Shown piece by piece: positions 7,892 through 16,379 of a DNA stretch of 64,000 nucleotides (its first letter is position 1; every line of letters begins with the position of its first letter). The stretch is taken from the NCBI RefSeq assembly GCF_030209475.1, contig NZ_JARVRW010000005.1, forward strand, positions 1-64,000, in the 5' to 3' direction. The stretch comes from Microbacterium sp. lyk4-40-TSB-66 (lineage in GTDB: Bacteria; Actinomycetota; Actinomycetes; Actinomycetales; Microbacteriaceae). The position numbers were made by a program, and so were the translations under genes. The notes under the pieces were generated by a model, which was given only the letters and a program-made list of their open reading frames with translations, made no database searches and was not told the origin of the DNA.

Positions 7892-9574
7892 TCAGGCGCG
7901 GCGCAGCCAGACCGAGGACTCCCCGGGAAGGGTGTGGCCCTCGAGCGCGGTGCTCGACAACACCACCTCGCCCGCGGGGAGCGCTGCGGGCTCGGTGCCG
8001 AAGTTCGTCACGACGGTCCACCCGTTCGGGCGCGCGAAGGCCACCACGTCGTCACGGTCGGTGTCGACCCACTGCAACTGCTCGTCGGTCTGCAGCTCGT
8101 GCCGCAGATCGAGCGCGCGGCGGTACAGCGTCAGCGTCGACGACGGGTCGCCGTCCTGGCGGTCGACGGCGTAGGCACCGAACCACTCCGGCTGCGGGAG
8201 ATGGGCACCGCCCGCACCGAAGCCGAACGCGGAGCCCTCGGCGCTCCACGGCAGGGGCACGCGGCATCCGTCACGACCGAGGTCGATGCCGGGGCTGCGG
8301 AAGAACGTCGGGTCCTGACGCTGGTCGTCGGGGATCTCGGCGACCTCGTGCAGGCCGAGCTCCTCCCCCTGGTAGAGGTATGCCGAGCCGGGCAGGCCCA
8401 GCACGAACAGCGCCGCGGCCCGGGCCCGGCGCTCGCCGCGCGCCGCGTCGAGCGCCGGGGACTGTCCGCCGGAGAGCAGCCACTCGTTGCCGTGCTTGCG
8501 CGTGGGCCGCCCGTCGTCGCCGCGCTCGGCGTCGGGCAGACCGTACCGCGTGGCGTGACGCACGACGTCGTGGTTGGAGAGCACCCACGTGGTCGACGAG
8601 CCGGACTGCGCGGCGAGGATCAGGTTGTCGGCCACGATCCGGCGGAACTGGCCGGCGTCGAAGTCGGCTTCGAGCAGGTCGAAGTTGAACGCCTGTCCGA
8701 GGCTCTCGATGCTCGCGTACAGCGGCACGCGCGAGGGGTGCACCCACGCCTCGGCGACGGCCGTGCGCGGCGGGTCGTAGGAGTTGAACACCGCGCGCCA
8801 CTCGGCGTAGACCTCGTGCACGTCGTCGCGGTCGATGAGGGGGTGGTTGCCGTCCTGCGGCATGGCGTCGAGCTCCGCCTGCGAGGGCAGCGGCTCGCTC
8901 AGGTCTTTCGTGAGCATGTGCGCGACGTCGATGCGGAACCCGTCGACGCCCCGGTCGCTCCAGAAGCGCAGGGTCGTGACGAAGTCGGCGCGCACCTCGG
9001 GGTTGGTCCAGTCGAGGTCGGGCTGCGACACGTCGAAGTTGTGGAAGTACCACTGACCGTCCGCGACACGCTCCCAGCCCGCTCCCCCGAACACCGAGAC
9101 CCAGTCGGTGGGCGGCTCGGAACCATCGGGTCCGGTGCCCTCGCGGAAGATGTAGCGCCCGCGGGCCGCGGAGCCGCGACCGGCGGCCAACGCCTCCTGG
9201 AACCAGGCGTGCTTGTCGGAGGTGTGGTTGGGCACGATGTCGACGACGACACGGATGCCGTGAGCGTGCAGCTGCGCGATCAATTCGTCCATGTCGGCCA
9301 GGGTCCCCAGCCGTGGGTCGACGTCGCGGTAGTCGGCGACGTCGTAGCCGCCGTCGGCCAGGTCGGAGGGGTAGAAGGGGCTGAGCCAGATGGCATCCAC
9401 CCCCAACTCCGCCAGGTACGGCACGCGCGAGGTGATCCCGCGGATGTCGCCCAGGCCGTCGCCGTCGGTGTCGGCGAAGCTGCGGGGGTACACCTGGTAC
9501 ACCACGGCCTGGCGCCACCAGTCGGGGGCTGCGGTCAGTTCGCGGGTCTGCACGGAGGGTGCGGCGGTGGTCAC
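7892..9574 (-). CDS. GH13 alpha-glucosidase
   Basis: This 560-residue cytoplasmic enzyme is a glycoside hydrolase family 13 alpha-glucosidase that releases glucose from the non-reducing end of alpha-glucosides. It shows VVYQVYPRSF (24-33), GYDVADYRDVDPRLG, DIVPNHTSDKH, the nucleophile Asp216 in GFRIDVAHM, the acid/base Glu275 in VAEAWV and Asp336 in LSNHDVVR, so all three catalytic acids are present. Length is normal for the family. GTG at 9574 follows GAAAGGA at good spacing. It is the last gene of a leftward operon with two permeases and a binding protein, so its substrate is probably what that transporter imports. Oligo-1,6-glucosidase activity cannot be excluded. No signal peptide is seen. 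Confidence 0.92.
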   Translation of the reverse strand: MTTAAPSVQTRELTAAPDWWRQAVVYQVYPRSFADTDGDGLGDIRGITSRVPYLAELGVDAIWLSPFYPSDLADGGYDVADYRDVDPRLGTLADMDELIAQLHAHGIRVVVDIVPNHTSDKHAWFQEALAAGRGSAARGRYIFREGTGPDGSEPPTDWVSVFGGAGWERVADGQWYFHNFDVSQPDLDWTNPEVRADFVTTLRFWSDRGVDGFRIDVAHMLTKDLSEPLPSQAELDAMPQDGNHPLIDRDDVHEVYAEWRAVFNSYDPPRTAVAEAWVHPSRVPLYASIESLGQAFNFDLLEADFDAGQFRRIVADNLILAAQSGSSTTWVLSNHDVVRHATRYGLPDAERGDDGRPTRKHGNEWLLSGGQSPALDAARGERRARAAALFVLGLPGSAYLYQGEELGLHEVAEIPDDQRQDPTFFRSPGIDLGRDGCRVPLPWSAEGSAFGFGAGGAHLPQPEWFGAYAVDRQDGDPSSTLTLYRRALDLRHELQTDEQLQWVDTDRDDVVAFARPNGWTVVTNFGTEPAALPAGEVVLSSTALEGHTLPGESSVWLRRA

Positions 9575-9603
9575 GTGTGTTCCTTTCGAGGGGGGATGGA
9601 TGC

Positions 9604-10545
9604 TCAGCCCTTGATGGCGCCCTGCGTGACGCCGGCCATCACCCATCGCTGGGTGAAGAGGTAGGCGACGATCGCGGGGGCCATGGCCATGAGGTAGGAG
9701 GCGAAGGCGACGTTGTAGTTGTTGCTGAACTGCGTCTGGAAGAGGTTCTGCCGCACCGGAAGGGTCTGCAGCGTCGGGTCGCTGATGATGAGCGAGGGCA
9801 TCATGAAGTCGTTCCACGCGTAGAGGAACGCGAAGATGCCGACCGTCGCGCTCATCGGAGCCAGCAGCGGGAAGATCAGCTGCCAGAAGGTCTGCCAGGT
9901 CGTCGCGCCGTCGATGCGCGCGCTCTCTTCGAGCTCGAGCGGGATCGAGCGCAGGAACGCCGTGAACAGCAGCACGCTGAAGCTCAGCTGGAACATCGTG
10001 GCCAGGATGATCACGCCCGCGGGGTTGTCGAGGCCCACTCGCCCGGTCAGCTGGATCTGCGGCAGTGCCACCACGGGGAACGGGATGAACATGGCCGCGA
10101 GCAGATAGAAGAACGAGTACCGGAAGAGCTTGCGCTCCCAATTGCGGGCGATCGCATAGGACGCGAAGGCCGCGAGGATGATGGTCGCGGCCACCGTGCC
10201 GGCGGTGACCAGCAGCGAGATCGCGAGCCCCACGGGGAACTTCGTCAGCGTCCACGCCTGGACGAATCCGTCGAAGCTGATCGGCGAGGGGAACGAGAAG
10301 GCGTTGCCGTCGACGACCTGCGTACCGCTCTTGAGCGCCATCGAGACGGTGACGTACAGGGGCAGGAGCACCGTGAGGGAGCAGAGCACCAGGATGGTCG
10401 TCGTCGACCAGTTGACGCGTTCCATACCGACGCGACGGAAGCGGCGCCTCGGGGATCCGTCGCCCGGGCCGTTCGCGCCCTGGCGGTCGGGGACGGTGAG
10501 TTCGGCCTGCTCGAACGCGAGCGCGGGCTGGTTGAGAGCGGTCAT
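9604..10545 (-). CDS. Sugar ABC transporter permease, MalG type
   Basis: A 313-residue inner-membrane permease of the carbohydrate uptake CUT1 family. After a 45-residue polar N-terminus it has about six hydrophobic segments, and the cytoplasmic EAA loop is clear: LEESARIDGATTWQTFW. The protein would form the transmembrane channel with the MalF-like partner encoded just upstream. Its ATG at 10545 overlaps the MalF stop by 4 bases (ATGA). There is no ATPase gene in the operon, so energising must come from a shared MsmK/MsmX-type ATPase encoded elsewhere, as is common in Gram-positive bacteria. Confidence 0.93.
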   Translation of the reverse strand: MTALNQPALAFEQAELTVPDRQGANGPGDGSPRRRFRRVGMERVNWSTTTILVLCSLTVLLPLYVTVSMALKSGTQVVDGNAFSFPSPISFDGFVQAWTLTKFPVGLAISLLVTAGTVAATIILAAFASYAIARNWERKLFRYSFFYLLAAMFIPFPVVALPQIQLTGRVGLDNPAGVIILATMFQLSFSVLLFTAFLRSIPLELEESARIDGATTWQTFWQLIFPLLAPMSATVGIFAFLYAWNDFMMPSLIISDPTLQTLPVRQNLFQTQFSNNYNVAFASYLMAMAPAIVAYLFTQRWVMAGVTQGAIKG

Positions 10546-11456
10546 GACAGGGTGTTCCTTCCCCGGGTGAGGGAGAGCTGGAGGAGCGAGATGACGATGG
10601 CGACGATGAAGAACAGCGCCGCGTTCGCCATCTGGTACGCGTAGTCACCGCCGTTGAAGCCGAGGATGATCGACATCGCGACGCTGCGGGTCGCGGTGCC
10701 CGGCCCGCCGCCGGTGAGGCCGACGATGATGTCGTAGGCGTTCAGGAAGCCCTTGAAGCCCAGGATGATGTTGATGACGACGTACCCGGCCACGAGCGGC
10801 AGGGTGATGCGCAGGAGCTGCTGGGTCTTGCTCGCGCCGTCGAGGCCGGCGGCTTCGTAGACGTCGCCGGGGACCGACAGCAGACCCGCGATGTAGATCA
10901 GCAGGGTGCCGGGGATCGCCTGCCACGCCGTGACGATGACGATCGCGACCCATGCCAGGTCGGGATTGGCCAGCAGGCTCGTTTCGAGCCACGGGATGCC
11001 GAGCGAGGCTCCGGCCTCGGGCACCGAGTTGCTGAAGAGGAAGTTGAAGACGTAGGCGATGATGATGCCCGAGATCACCATCGGGATGACGAAGACCGTG
11101 CGCAGCGCCTTCTTGAACCGGATCTGCGAGGTCAGGCCCACGGCCAGCAGGAACGCCGCGACGTTGACGACGAGGACCGTCGCCACCGAGAAGCCGAACG
11201 TGAACAGGTAGGCCTGCAGGATCGCCGGATCACTGAAGATCGCGATGTAATTCGTGAGGCCGGTGAAGTTCCACTCGCCGAGGCCGATGGAATCGGTGAA
11301 GCTGAAGAAGATGCCGATGATGCCCGGCACCGTGATGGCCAGGGTGAACAGCGCGAGTGTCGGCAGCAGGAACAGGTAGTAGATCGGTTCCACGCGGCGG
11401 GTGCTGAGGCGCGCGGCCGCCTTCCCACCCGTGACGATCGTGGTGGTGGTGCTCAT
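10542..11456 (-). CDS. Sugar ABC transporter permease, MalF type
   Basis: A 304-residue inner-membrane permease. The first long hydrophobic segment is PIYYLFLLPTLALFTLAI and five more follow. The EAA loop YEAAGLDGASKTQQLLRITLPL is preserved for docking of the ATPase. GGGPGTATRS near the C-terminus is typical of this family. ATG at 11456 overlaps the binding-protein stop by 4 bases and its own stop overlaps the MalG-like ATG by 4 bases, so the three are translated together. Shorter than E. coli MalF because it lacks the large periplasmic P2 insertion, as is usual for Gram-positive CUT1 systems. Confidence 0.93.
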   Translation of the reverse strand: MSTTTTIVTGGKAAARLSTRRVEPIYYLFLLPTLALFTLAITVPGIIGIFFSFTDSIGLGEWNFTGLTNYIAIFSDPAILQAYLFTFGFSVATVLVVNVAAFLLAVGLTSQIRFKKALRTVFVIPMVISGIIIAYVFNFLFSNSVPEAGASLGIPWLETSLLANPDLAWVAIVIVTAWQAIPGTLLIYIAGLLSVPGDVYEAAGLDGASKTQQLLRITLPLVAGYVVINIILGFKGFLNAYDIIVGLTGGGPGTATRSVAMSIILGFNGGDYAYQMANAALFFIVAIVISLLQLSLTRGRNTLS

Positions 11457-12766
11457 CGCGCGTCCTCCTCGACGGCTGCGTCGGTGGTCGAGGCCGGCGG
11501 CTGACGGAAGGCGAGCCGCGACCAGTCCTCGTCCATGGTGCGCAGCGTGCTCTCGGGCGAGGCGCCGAAGATCATCGCCTGCGCGTAGTTGAAGGTGGGG
11601 ATCGTCTTGGGGACGAGCACCGAGGCGCCCTGATAGATGCGCCCCTCGTCGTAGTAGGGGATCATCCCCGCGACGCGGGGGTCGCTCGGCGACGGTGCGT
11701 CCTTCGTCGGCGCGAAGCCGAGCTGGGACTCGTTGTAGGCCTCGATGATCTCGGGCGTGTAGAGGTACTCGAGGAAGTCGCGCGCGGCATCCTTGTGCCG
11801 GGAGGCCTCGGGGATGATCGCCGCGAGGTCCATGTTCACGCGCACCGCGAGGTCGTCGGGGTCGTCGGTCATGGGCAGGGGGAAGGTCCCCACGGGCAGA
11901 TCGGGCGCGGTCTTCGCGATCTCGCCGAGCGCCCACGGGCCCTGCAGGTACATCGCGGCCTCACCCTGGGCGAACGCGAGGTTGCCGTCGCCGTAGGCCC
12001 GGCTCTCGGCATCCGGGTTCGTGTAGTCCCGCGCCAGCTCGAGCATGCGGTCCATCGGCTCGGTGAAGTCCTTGGCGAACGAGACCGGGGAATCGGGCCC
12101 CACCTCGGCGCCCTCCGCCGCGAGACCGTCGAAGAAGTCGAGCACGTCGAGCGAGCCTCCGACGGAGTAGTCGTACCAGCCCTGCGCCACGGTCCAGTCG
12201 TCTTTGAACGTGCCGTAGAACGGGGTGACGCCGTTGGCCTTCAGCGTGTCGGAGACCTGCAGCAGCTCGTCGTAGGTGGTCGGGACGGACAGACCCAGCT
12301 GCTCGAAGATCTGCTTGTTGTAGATGACGGACGCGGCCATCACCGAGTACGGCAGGGCGCTCGTGCGTCCCTCGCACGACCCGTACTGGTCGAGCAGCGG
12401 CTGCAGGTCTTCACGGACGGTCCCCGCCGCCTCGGTGCCGCTGAGGTCGCTCAGCGCGCAGCGCTGCACGAAGCGGGCGACTTCGTAGTTGTAGTTCGCG
12501 AGCATGATGTCGGGCGGGTTGCCGCGCACGAAGCTCGCCGAGACGACGTCGACACCCGAGCTGTCCATCTCGACGCGCACGCCGTCTTGCGACGCGTTGT
12601 ACTGCGCGACGACGTCGTTCATGAACGACAGCGCCTCGCGCTTGCTGAAGGTGAAGCGGATGGTCTCGCGTCCATCGGCCGAGCACCCGGCGAGCATCGC
12701 GGCCCCCAGCACCCCCACCGTGGTCACGGCGATCCATCGTCGCCCCGCCCTGATCTTCGTCGACAC
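11453..12766 (-). CDS. Extracellular sugar-binding lipoprotein of ABC transporter
   Basis: A 437-residue solute-binding protein (family 1, MalE-like) anchored to the outer face of the membrane as a lipoprotein. The lipobox MLAGC places the lipidated Cys at residue 28. TFSKREALSFMNDVVAQYNA, a YNKQIFEQLGL segment and a GEAAMYLQGPWALGEI segment are characteristic of carbohydrate-binding members. I chose GTG at 12766 because GGAGGAGG lies 7 to 8 bases upstream; an upstream start at 12787 would include that ribosome site. It is the first gene of the binding protein-permease-permease-glucosidase operon and is divergent from the ROK regulator, with a dyad at 12806-12823 between them. The ligand is inferred to be an alpha-glucoside from the GH13 neighbours. 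Confidence 0.92.
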   Translation of the reverse strand: MSTKIRAGRRWIAVTTVGVLGAAMLAGCSADGRETIRFTFSKREALSFMNDVVAQYNASQDGVRVEMDSSGVDVVSASFVRGNPPDIMLANYNYEVARFVQRCALSDLSGTEAAGTVREDLQPLLDQYGSCEGRTSALPYSVMAASVIYNKQIFEQLGLSVPTTYDELLQVSDTLKANGVTPFYGTFKDDWTVAQGWYDYSVGGSLDVLDFFDGLAAEGAEVGPDSPVSFAKDFTEPMDRMLELARDYTNPDAESRAYGDGNLAFAQGEAAMYLQGPWALGEIAKTAPDLPVGTFPLPMTDDPDDLAVRVNMDLAAIIPEASRHKDAARDFLEYLYTPEIIEAYNESQLGFAPTKDAPSPSDPRVAGMIPYYDEGRIYQGASVLVPKTIPTFNYAQAMIFGASPESTLRTMDEDWSRLAFRQPPASTTDAAVEEDAR

Positions 12767-12805
12767 CTGCTGCCTCCTCCGCCGCACTGCGAATATGTTG
12801 TATCA

Positions 12806-12823
12806 GCCAGTAAATCTACTCGC
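12806..12823. promoter_or_regulatory. Dyad operator candidate for the ROK regulator
   Basis: GCCAGTA, four bases AATC, then TACTCGC form an inverted repeat with arms GCNAGTA/TACTNGC. It lies in an AT-richer island between the divergent binding-protein and ROK genes. On the minus strand TTGGCG and TACAAC flank it as possible -35 and -10 boxes, so a bound repressor would block that promoter. Assignment to this regulator is inference from position. Confidence 0.5.
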
Positions 12824-12874
12824 CAAATCAATGTCGTGCAGGCAGTATTGCATCGGGAGCGAGAGGGGTCAAGA

Positions 12875-14107
12875 GTGACGATGGATGCCACCACGACGAC
12901 GCCGTCGCTGCGCCGCCACAACCTCGACGCCGTGCTCGGCCACGCGTGGGACGCCGAGGCGTTCACCGCCAGCGACGTGATCGCCGCCGTCGGCCTGACC
13001 CGATCGACGGCGATCGACGTGCTCGACGAGCTCGCCGCCCGCGGACTCCTCGCCGAGATGCCGAACGCCCGCGCTGTCGGGGAGTACTCCAAGGGCCGAC
13101 CGGCTCGCCGCTTCGCCTTCCGCCCGGAGGCCGGGGTCGTGGTCGGCGTCGACGCCGGTCGCGGACACCTCTCCGCGTCGGTGGCCGACCTGCGCGGACG
13201 CACCCTCGGAACGTCGCGACTGACCGTCGACCCCGAGCTCGACTCGCCCGAGAGGCGCCGACGCGCGGCGGAGGCGACGGTGGGCGCCGCCCTCACCCGC
13301 GCACGGCGCGGTCGGGGCGAGATCGTCGCCCTGTGCGTCGGGGTGCCCGCCCCCGTGAACAGGGCGGGCCGCTCGCCGGTGCACCATGACGGGTTCTGGG
13401 CCCGCATGAACCCGGACTTCATCGACACCTTCGCCGCGTGGGCGCCGCTCGTCCGCGTCGAGAACGACGCCACCCTCGCGGCCGTCGCCGAACGCGCGCA
13501 CGGCGCCGCCGTCGGGTGCGACGATTTCGTCGCGCTGCTGGCCGGCGAGCGGTTCGGCGCCGGGATCAGCGTCGACGGACGTCTGCTGCGGGGCACGCAC
13601 GGCGGCGCCGGCGAGACGGTCGCGTTCGACCGCGTCGAGGGCGTCGGCAGCGCCTGGGGGCTCGCACCGCGGTGCGTCGACGCGGCGCGCGCCGCCCTGG
13701 CATCCGGTTCCCTCCCGTCCGACAGCGCGCTCCGCGACGTCGATCCGGCCTCCATCGAGGCCAAGACCGTGCTCGATCTGGCGGCGGCGGGCGACGCCGG
13801 AGCCCTCGCGGTCGCCCGCGAGGTCGGCGGGGCGCTCGCGGGTGTCGCGGCGGTGTTCGGCAGTCTGTTCGACGTGGAGCGTGTGGTGGTGTCGGGGGCG
13901 ATCGCCGCCGGCGCGGGGCCGATCATCGAGGCCGCGATCGACGCGATCCCCGACTCGCTGCACCTACCGCCTCCACGGATCGTCGCCTCGACGCTCGGGG
14001 CCGACATCGTCTCGATCGGGGCGGTGGCCGCCGCGGTCGAGTCCGCACGCACCCGCGCGCTCGATCTCGCCGCCTTCGCCCAGCCGGAGGACCGGGCGCG
14101 GGCCTGA
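12875..14107 (+). CDS. ROK-family transcriptional regulator
   Basis: A 410-residue regulator with an N-terminal winged helix (about 20-70: TASDVIAAVGLTRSTAIDVL) and a C-terminal ROK sugar-kinase-like domain (about 85-390) containing CVGVPAPVNRAG, ENDATLAAVAE and a GAGISVDGRLLRG segment. It probably represses the divergent alpha-glucoside operon and releases DNA on binding a sugar. The Cys-rich zinc motif (CxCGxxGCxE) that follows HGGAGE in most ROK proteins is missing here: the corresponding stretch is ETVAFDRVEGVGSAWGLA. GTG at 12875 or ATG at 12881 can serve as start; GAGAGGGG lies just upstream. Sugar phosphorylation is unlikely given the DNA-binding domain. Confidence 0.88.
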   Translation: MTMDATTTTPSLRRHNLDAVLGHAWDAEAFTASDVIAAVGLTRSTAIDVLDELAARGLLAEMPNARAVGEYSKGRPARRFAFRPEAGVVVGVDAGRGHLSASVADLRGRTLGTSRLTVDPELDSPERRRRAAEATVGAALTRARRGRGEIVALCVGVPAPVNRAGRSPVHHDGFWARMNPDFIDTFAAWAPLVRVENDATLAAVAERAHGAAVGCDDFVALLAGERFGAGISVDGRLLRGTHGGAGETVAFDRVEGVGSAWGLAPRCVDAARAALASGSLPSDSALRDVDPASIEAKTVLDLAAAGDAGALAVAREVGGALAGVAAVFGSLFDVERVVVSGAIAAGAGPIIEAAIDAIPDSLHLPPPRIVASTLGADIVSIGAVAAAVESARTRALDLAAFAQPEDRARA

Positions 14108-14293
14108 CGGCCTCCCGTCGACCGTCCACGACATGCCGTCTCGGCGCGAGACGCGCGGCGTGTCCCGGACATTCGACGGGGTTGCGGGGCGGCGACGCCG
14201 CGCAGAGGGAGACCGCAACCCCCGCGGGGGTCGGGGGCGACGCGGATAGCGTCGAAAGGTCCCGGCACCGACCTGCCGGGCGGAGGAGACCCC

Positions 14294-15577
14294 ATGCCCG
14301 CGTGGCCCGAGCACGTCATCTGGTGGCACGTCTATCCGCTGGGGTTCGTGGGTGCGCCGATCCGCGACGGCGTCGACCCGGATGCCGAGCCCGTGCACCG
14401 TCTCGAACGCCTCGAGCCGTGGCTCGACCACGTCATCTCGCTCGGCCTCAACGGCCTGCTGCTCGGGCCCGTCTTCGCCGCCGAGACCCACGGCTACGAC
14501 ACCGTCGACCATTTCCGCATCGACCCGCGGCTCGGCGACGACGAGGACTTCGCGCGACTCGTCGCCGCGGCGCGGGAGCGCGGCATCCGGATCCTTCTCG
14601 ACGGCGTCTTCAACCACGTGGGGCGCGAGCATCCCGCCTTCCGCGACATGAAGGAAGACGGACCGAACATGTTCCGAGGGCGGTGGGTGAACGGCCGATT
14701 CGAGGCCGAGGTCTTCGAGGGGCACGACGCCCTGGTCGCGCTCGAGCACTCCTCCCCCGCGGTCGTCGACCTCGTCGTCGAGATCATGTGCCACTGGCTC
14801 GAGCGCGGGATCGACGGGTGGAGATTGGATGCCGCGTACGCGGTGCCGCCGTCGTTCTGGGCCGAGGTGCTGCCGCGGGTGCGCGAGCGCTTCCCCGACG
14901 CGTGGTTCCTCGGCGAGGTGATCCACGGCGACGCCGTCGAGATCGTGCGCACGTCGAGCATGGACTCCCTCACGCAGTACGAGCTGTGGCAGGGCATCTG
15001 GCACGGTCTCAGCGACCGCAACCTCTTCGAGCTGAGCCACGCGATCGAGCGTCACGACGCACTGCTCGCGACCTTCGTGCCGCAGACCTTCGTCGGCAAT
15101 CACGACGTCACCCGCATCGCATCGGCCGTGGGCGCGGACTTCGTACCGCACGCGCTGGCCGTGCTGTTCGCCGTGGCCGGAACGCCGTCGGTGTACGCCG
15201 GCGACGAGTTCGGCTGGACCGGCGTGAAAGAGGAGCGCCTCGGCGGCGACGACGCGGTGAGACCGGCCTTCCCTGCTCGTCCCGACGATGCCGAGGTCGA
15301 TGAGCGGATCCTGCAGGCCCACCAGGCGCTGATCGCCCTGCGACGGCGGAAGCCCTGGCTCTGGCGTGCACACACGGACGTGATCGAGGTGTCGAACACC
15401 GCGATCGCGCTGCGCACGGCCGTGGGCGACGACGCGGTCGTGGTGGCGCTGAACATCGGCGACGAGCCGGTCTCGCTGCCGATCGCCGACGGGCGCGTTC
15501 TCGCCGCCGGCGCCGGATCGCCGGTCGAGGGGCGCGTCGAGCTCGGCCCGCGCGGGTGGGCGGTGCTGGAGGCCTGA
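14294..15577 (+). CDS. GH13 alpha-amylase family protein
   Basis: A 427-residue glycoside hydrolase family 13 enzyme without a signal peptide, so cytoplasmic. It has LLLGPVFAAETHGYDTVDHF, LLDGVFNHVG, the nucleophile Asp179 in GWRLDAAYA, acid/base Glu208 in FLGEVIHG and Asp271 in FVGNHDVTR. It is short for the family and the C-terminal domain is small. ATG at 14294 is preceded by CGGAGGAG at good spacing, and a TAGCGT -10 box lies about 38 bases further upstream, so it has its own promoter. It follows the ROK regulator and presumably cooperates with the alpha-glucosidase in handling imported maltodextrin-like sugars. Precise specificity (maltogenic, trehalose- or sucrose-related) is not evident. 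Confidence 0.87.
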   Translation: MPAWPEHVIWWHVYPLGFVGAPIRDGVDPDAEPVHRLERLEPWLDHVISLGLNGLLLGPVFAAETHGYDTVDHFRIDPRLGDDEDFARLVAAARERGIRILLDGVFNHVGREHPAFRDMKEDGPNMFRGRWVNGRFEAEVFEGHDALVALEHSSPAVVDLVVEIMCHWLERGIDGWRLDAAYAVPPSFWAEVLPRVRERFPDAWFLGEVIHGDAVEIVRTSSMDSLTQYELWQGIWHGLSDRNLFELSHAIERHDALLATFVPQTFVGNHDVTRIASAVGADFVPHALAVLFAVAGTPSVYAGDEFGWTGVKEERLGGDDAVRPAFPARPDDAEVDERILQAHQALIALRRRKPWLWRAHTDVIEVSNTAIALRTAVGDDAVVVALNIGDEPVSLPIADGRVLAAGAGSPVEGRVELGPRGWAVLEA

Positions 15578-15610
15578 GGCCGGTGCGCGGGGCGCGCCAC
15601 GAGGTCCCCC

Positions 15611-15667
15611 GAGCCTGTCGAAGGGACCGGGACCCGCACGACGACGCCCGGTGACTTCGACAGGCTC
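15611..15667. repeat. 13-bp inverted repeat between convergent genes
   Basis: GAGCCTGTCGAAG at 15611-15623 and CTTCGACAGGCTC at 15655-15667 are perfect reverse complements 31 bases apart. It lies between the convergent GH13 gene and the response regulator gene, where it can act as a terminator. The arm resembles an interspersed palindrome I recall from actinobacterial intergenic regions, so it may belong to a dispersed family; only one copy is seen in this window. Confidence 0.65.
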
Positions 15668-15728
15668 AGCCACCCCGCCGTGCGCTCCACGGGATCGCGA
15701 GCCGAGCTCGGCCACCTCCCCGCGCGGG

Positions 15729-16379
15729 TCAGGCGCCGGCGCGGAAGCGGTGCTCGGGGCGCCCGGTGGAGCCGTACCGCAAACTCACCTGCACCAGCCC
15801 CCTCTCGGCCAGTGTCGTCAGATGCCGCTGCGCGGTCGCGCGCGAAACGCCGATGCGCTCGGCCACCTCCGACGCCGACGCCTCCTCGGCGCCGAGGGCC
15901 GCCAACACCGTCTGCTCGGTCGCCGAGCGCGCGAGCGACGGCCCCTCGCGCTCGCCGCGCATGACGGAGGCCGCGCGGTCGATGTCGTCCTGCGACAGCG
16001 GGCGCGCGCTGGTGAGGAGGTTGCGGTACCGGGCGTAACGGTCGAGTCGTTCCGCCAGCACGCGCGTGTCGAACGGCTTCACGAGATAGGCGAGGGCGCC
16101 GGCGGTGAAGGCACGGCGGACGGTCGCGGCATCCGTCGCCGCCGACAGCACGAAGGCGTCGACTCCCGCCGAGCGCACGAGCTCCACGCCGTCTCCGTCG
16201 GGCAGGTACACGTCGGCGAGCAGCAGGTCGGGGCTGTGCGCGGCGAGGGCCGCCCGGGCCTCGCCGACCGTGCGTGCGGGCTCGAGGGCGACGAACCCGG
16301 GGCGACCGGCCACGGCGTCACGGTGCAGCCCCGCGACGCGGAAGTCGTCGTCGACGACGAGGACGCGGATGTCGGTCAT
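15729..16379 (-). CDS. CitB/DpiA-type response regulator
   Basis: A 216-residue two-component response regulator. The receiver domain (1-115) has acidic residues Asp10-Asp12, the phosphorylation site Asp56 in LLADVYLP, Ser79 and Lys101 in YLVKPF. After a linker the C-terminus carries a helix-turn-helix (about 155-205: SASEVAERIGVSRATAQRHL) of the kind found in regulators of citrate/malate metabolism. ATG at 16379 overlaps the kinase stop by 4 bases, so kinase and regulator are made together. The pair is divergent from a CitMHS transporter, its likely target. Confidence 0.92.
   Translation of the reverse strand: MTDIRVLVVDDDFRVAGLHRDAVAGRPGFVALEPARTVGEARAALAAHSPDLLLADVYLPDGDGVELVRSAGVDAFVLSAATDAATVRRAFTAGALAYLVKPFDTRVLAERLDRYARYRNLLTSARPLSQDDIDRAASVMRGEREGPSLARSATEQTVLAALGAEEASASEVAERIGVSRATAQRHLTTLAERGLVQVSLRYGSTGRPEHRFRAGA

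Noticed and set aside
7808..9664. A 618-codon open frame on the plus strand
   Set aside because: It mirrors the GH13 alpha-glucosidase, whose three catalytic acids are all present on the other strand.
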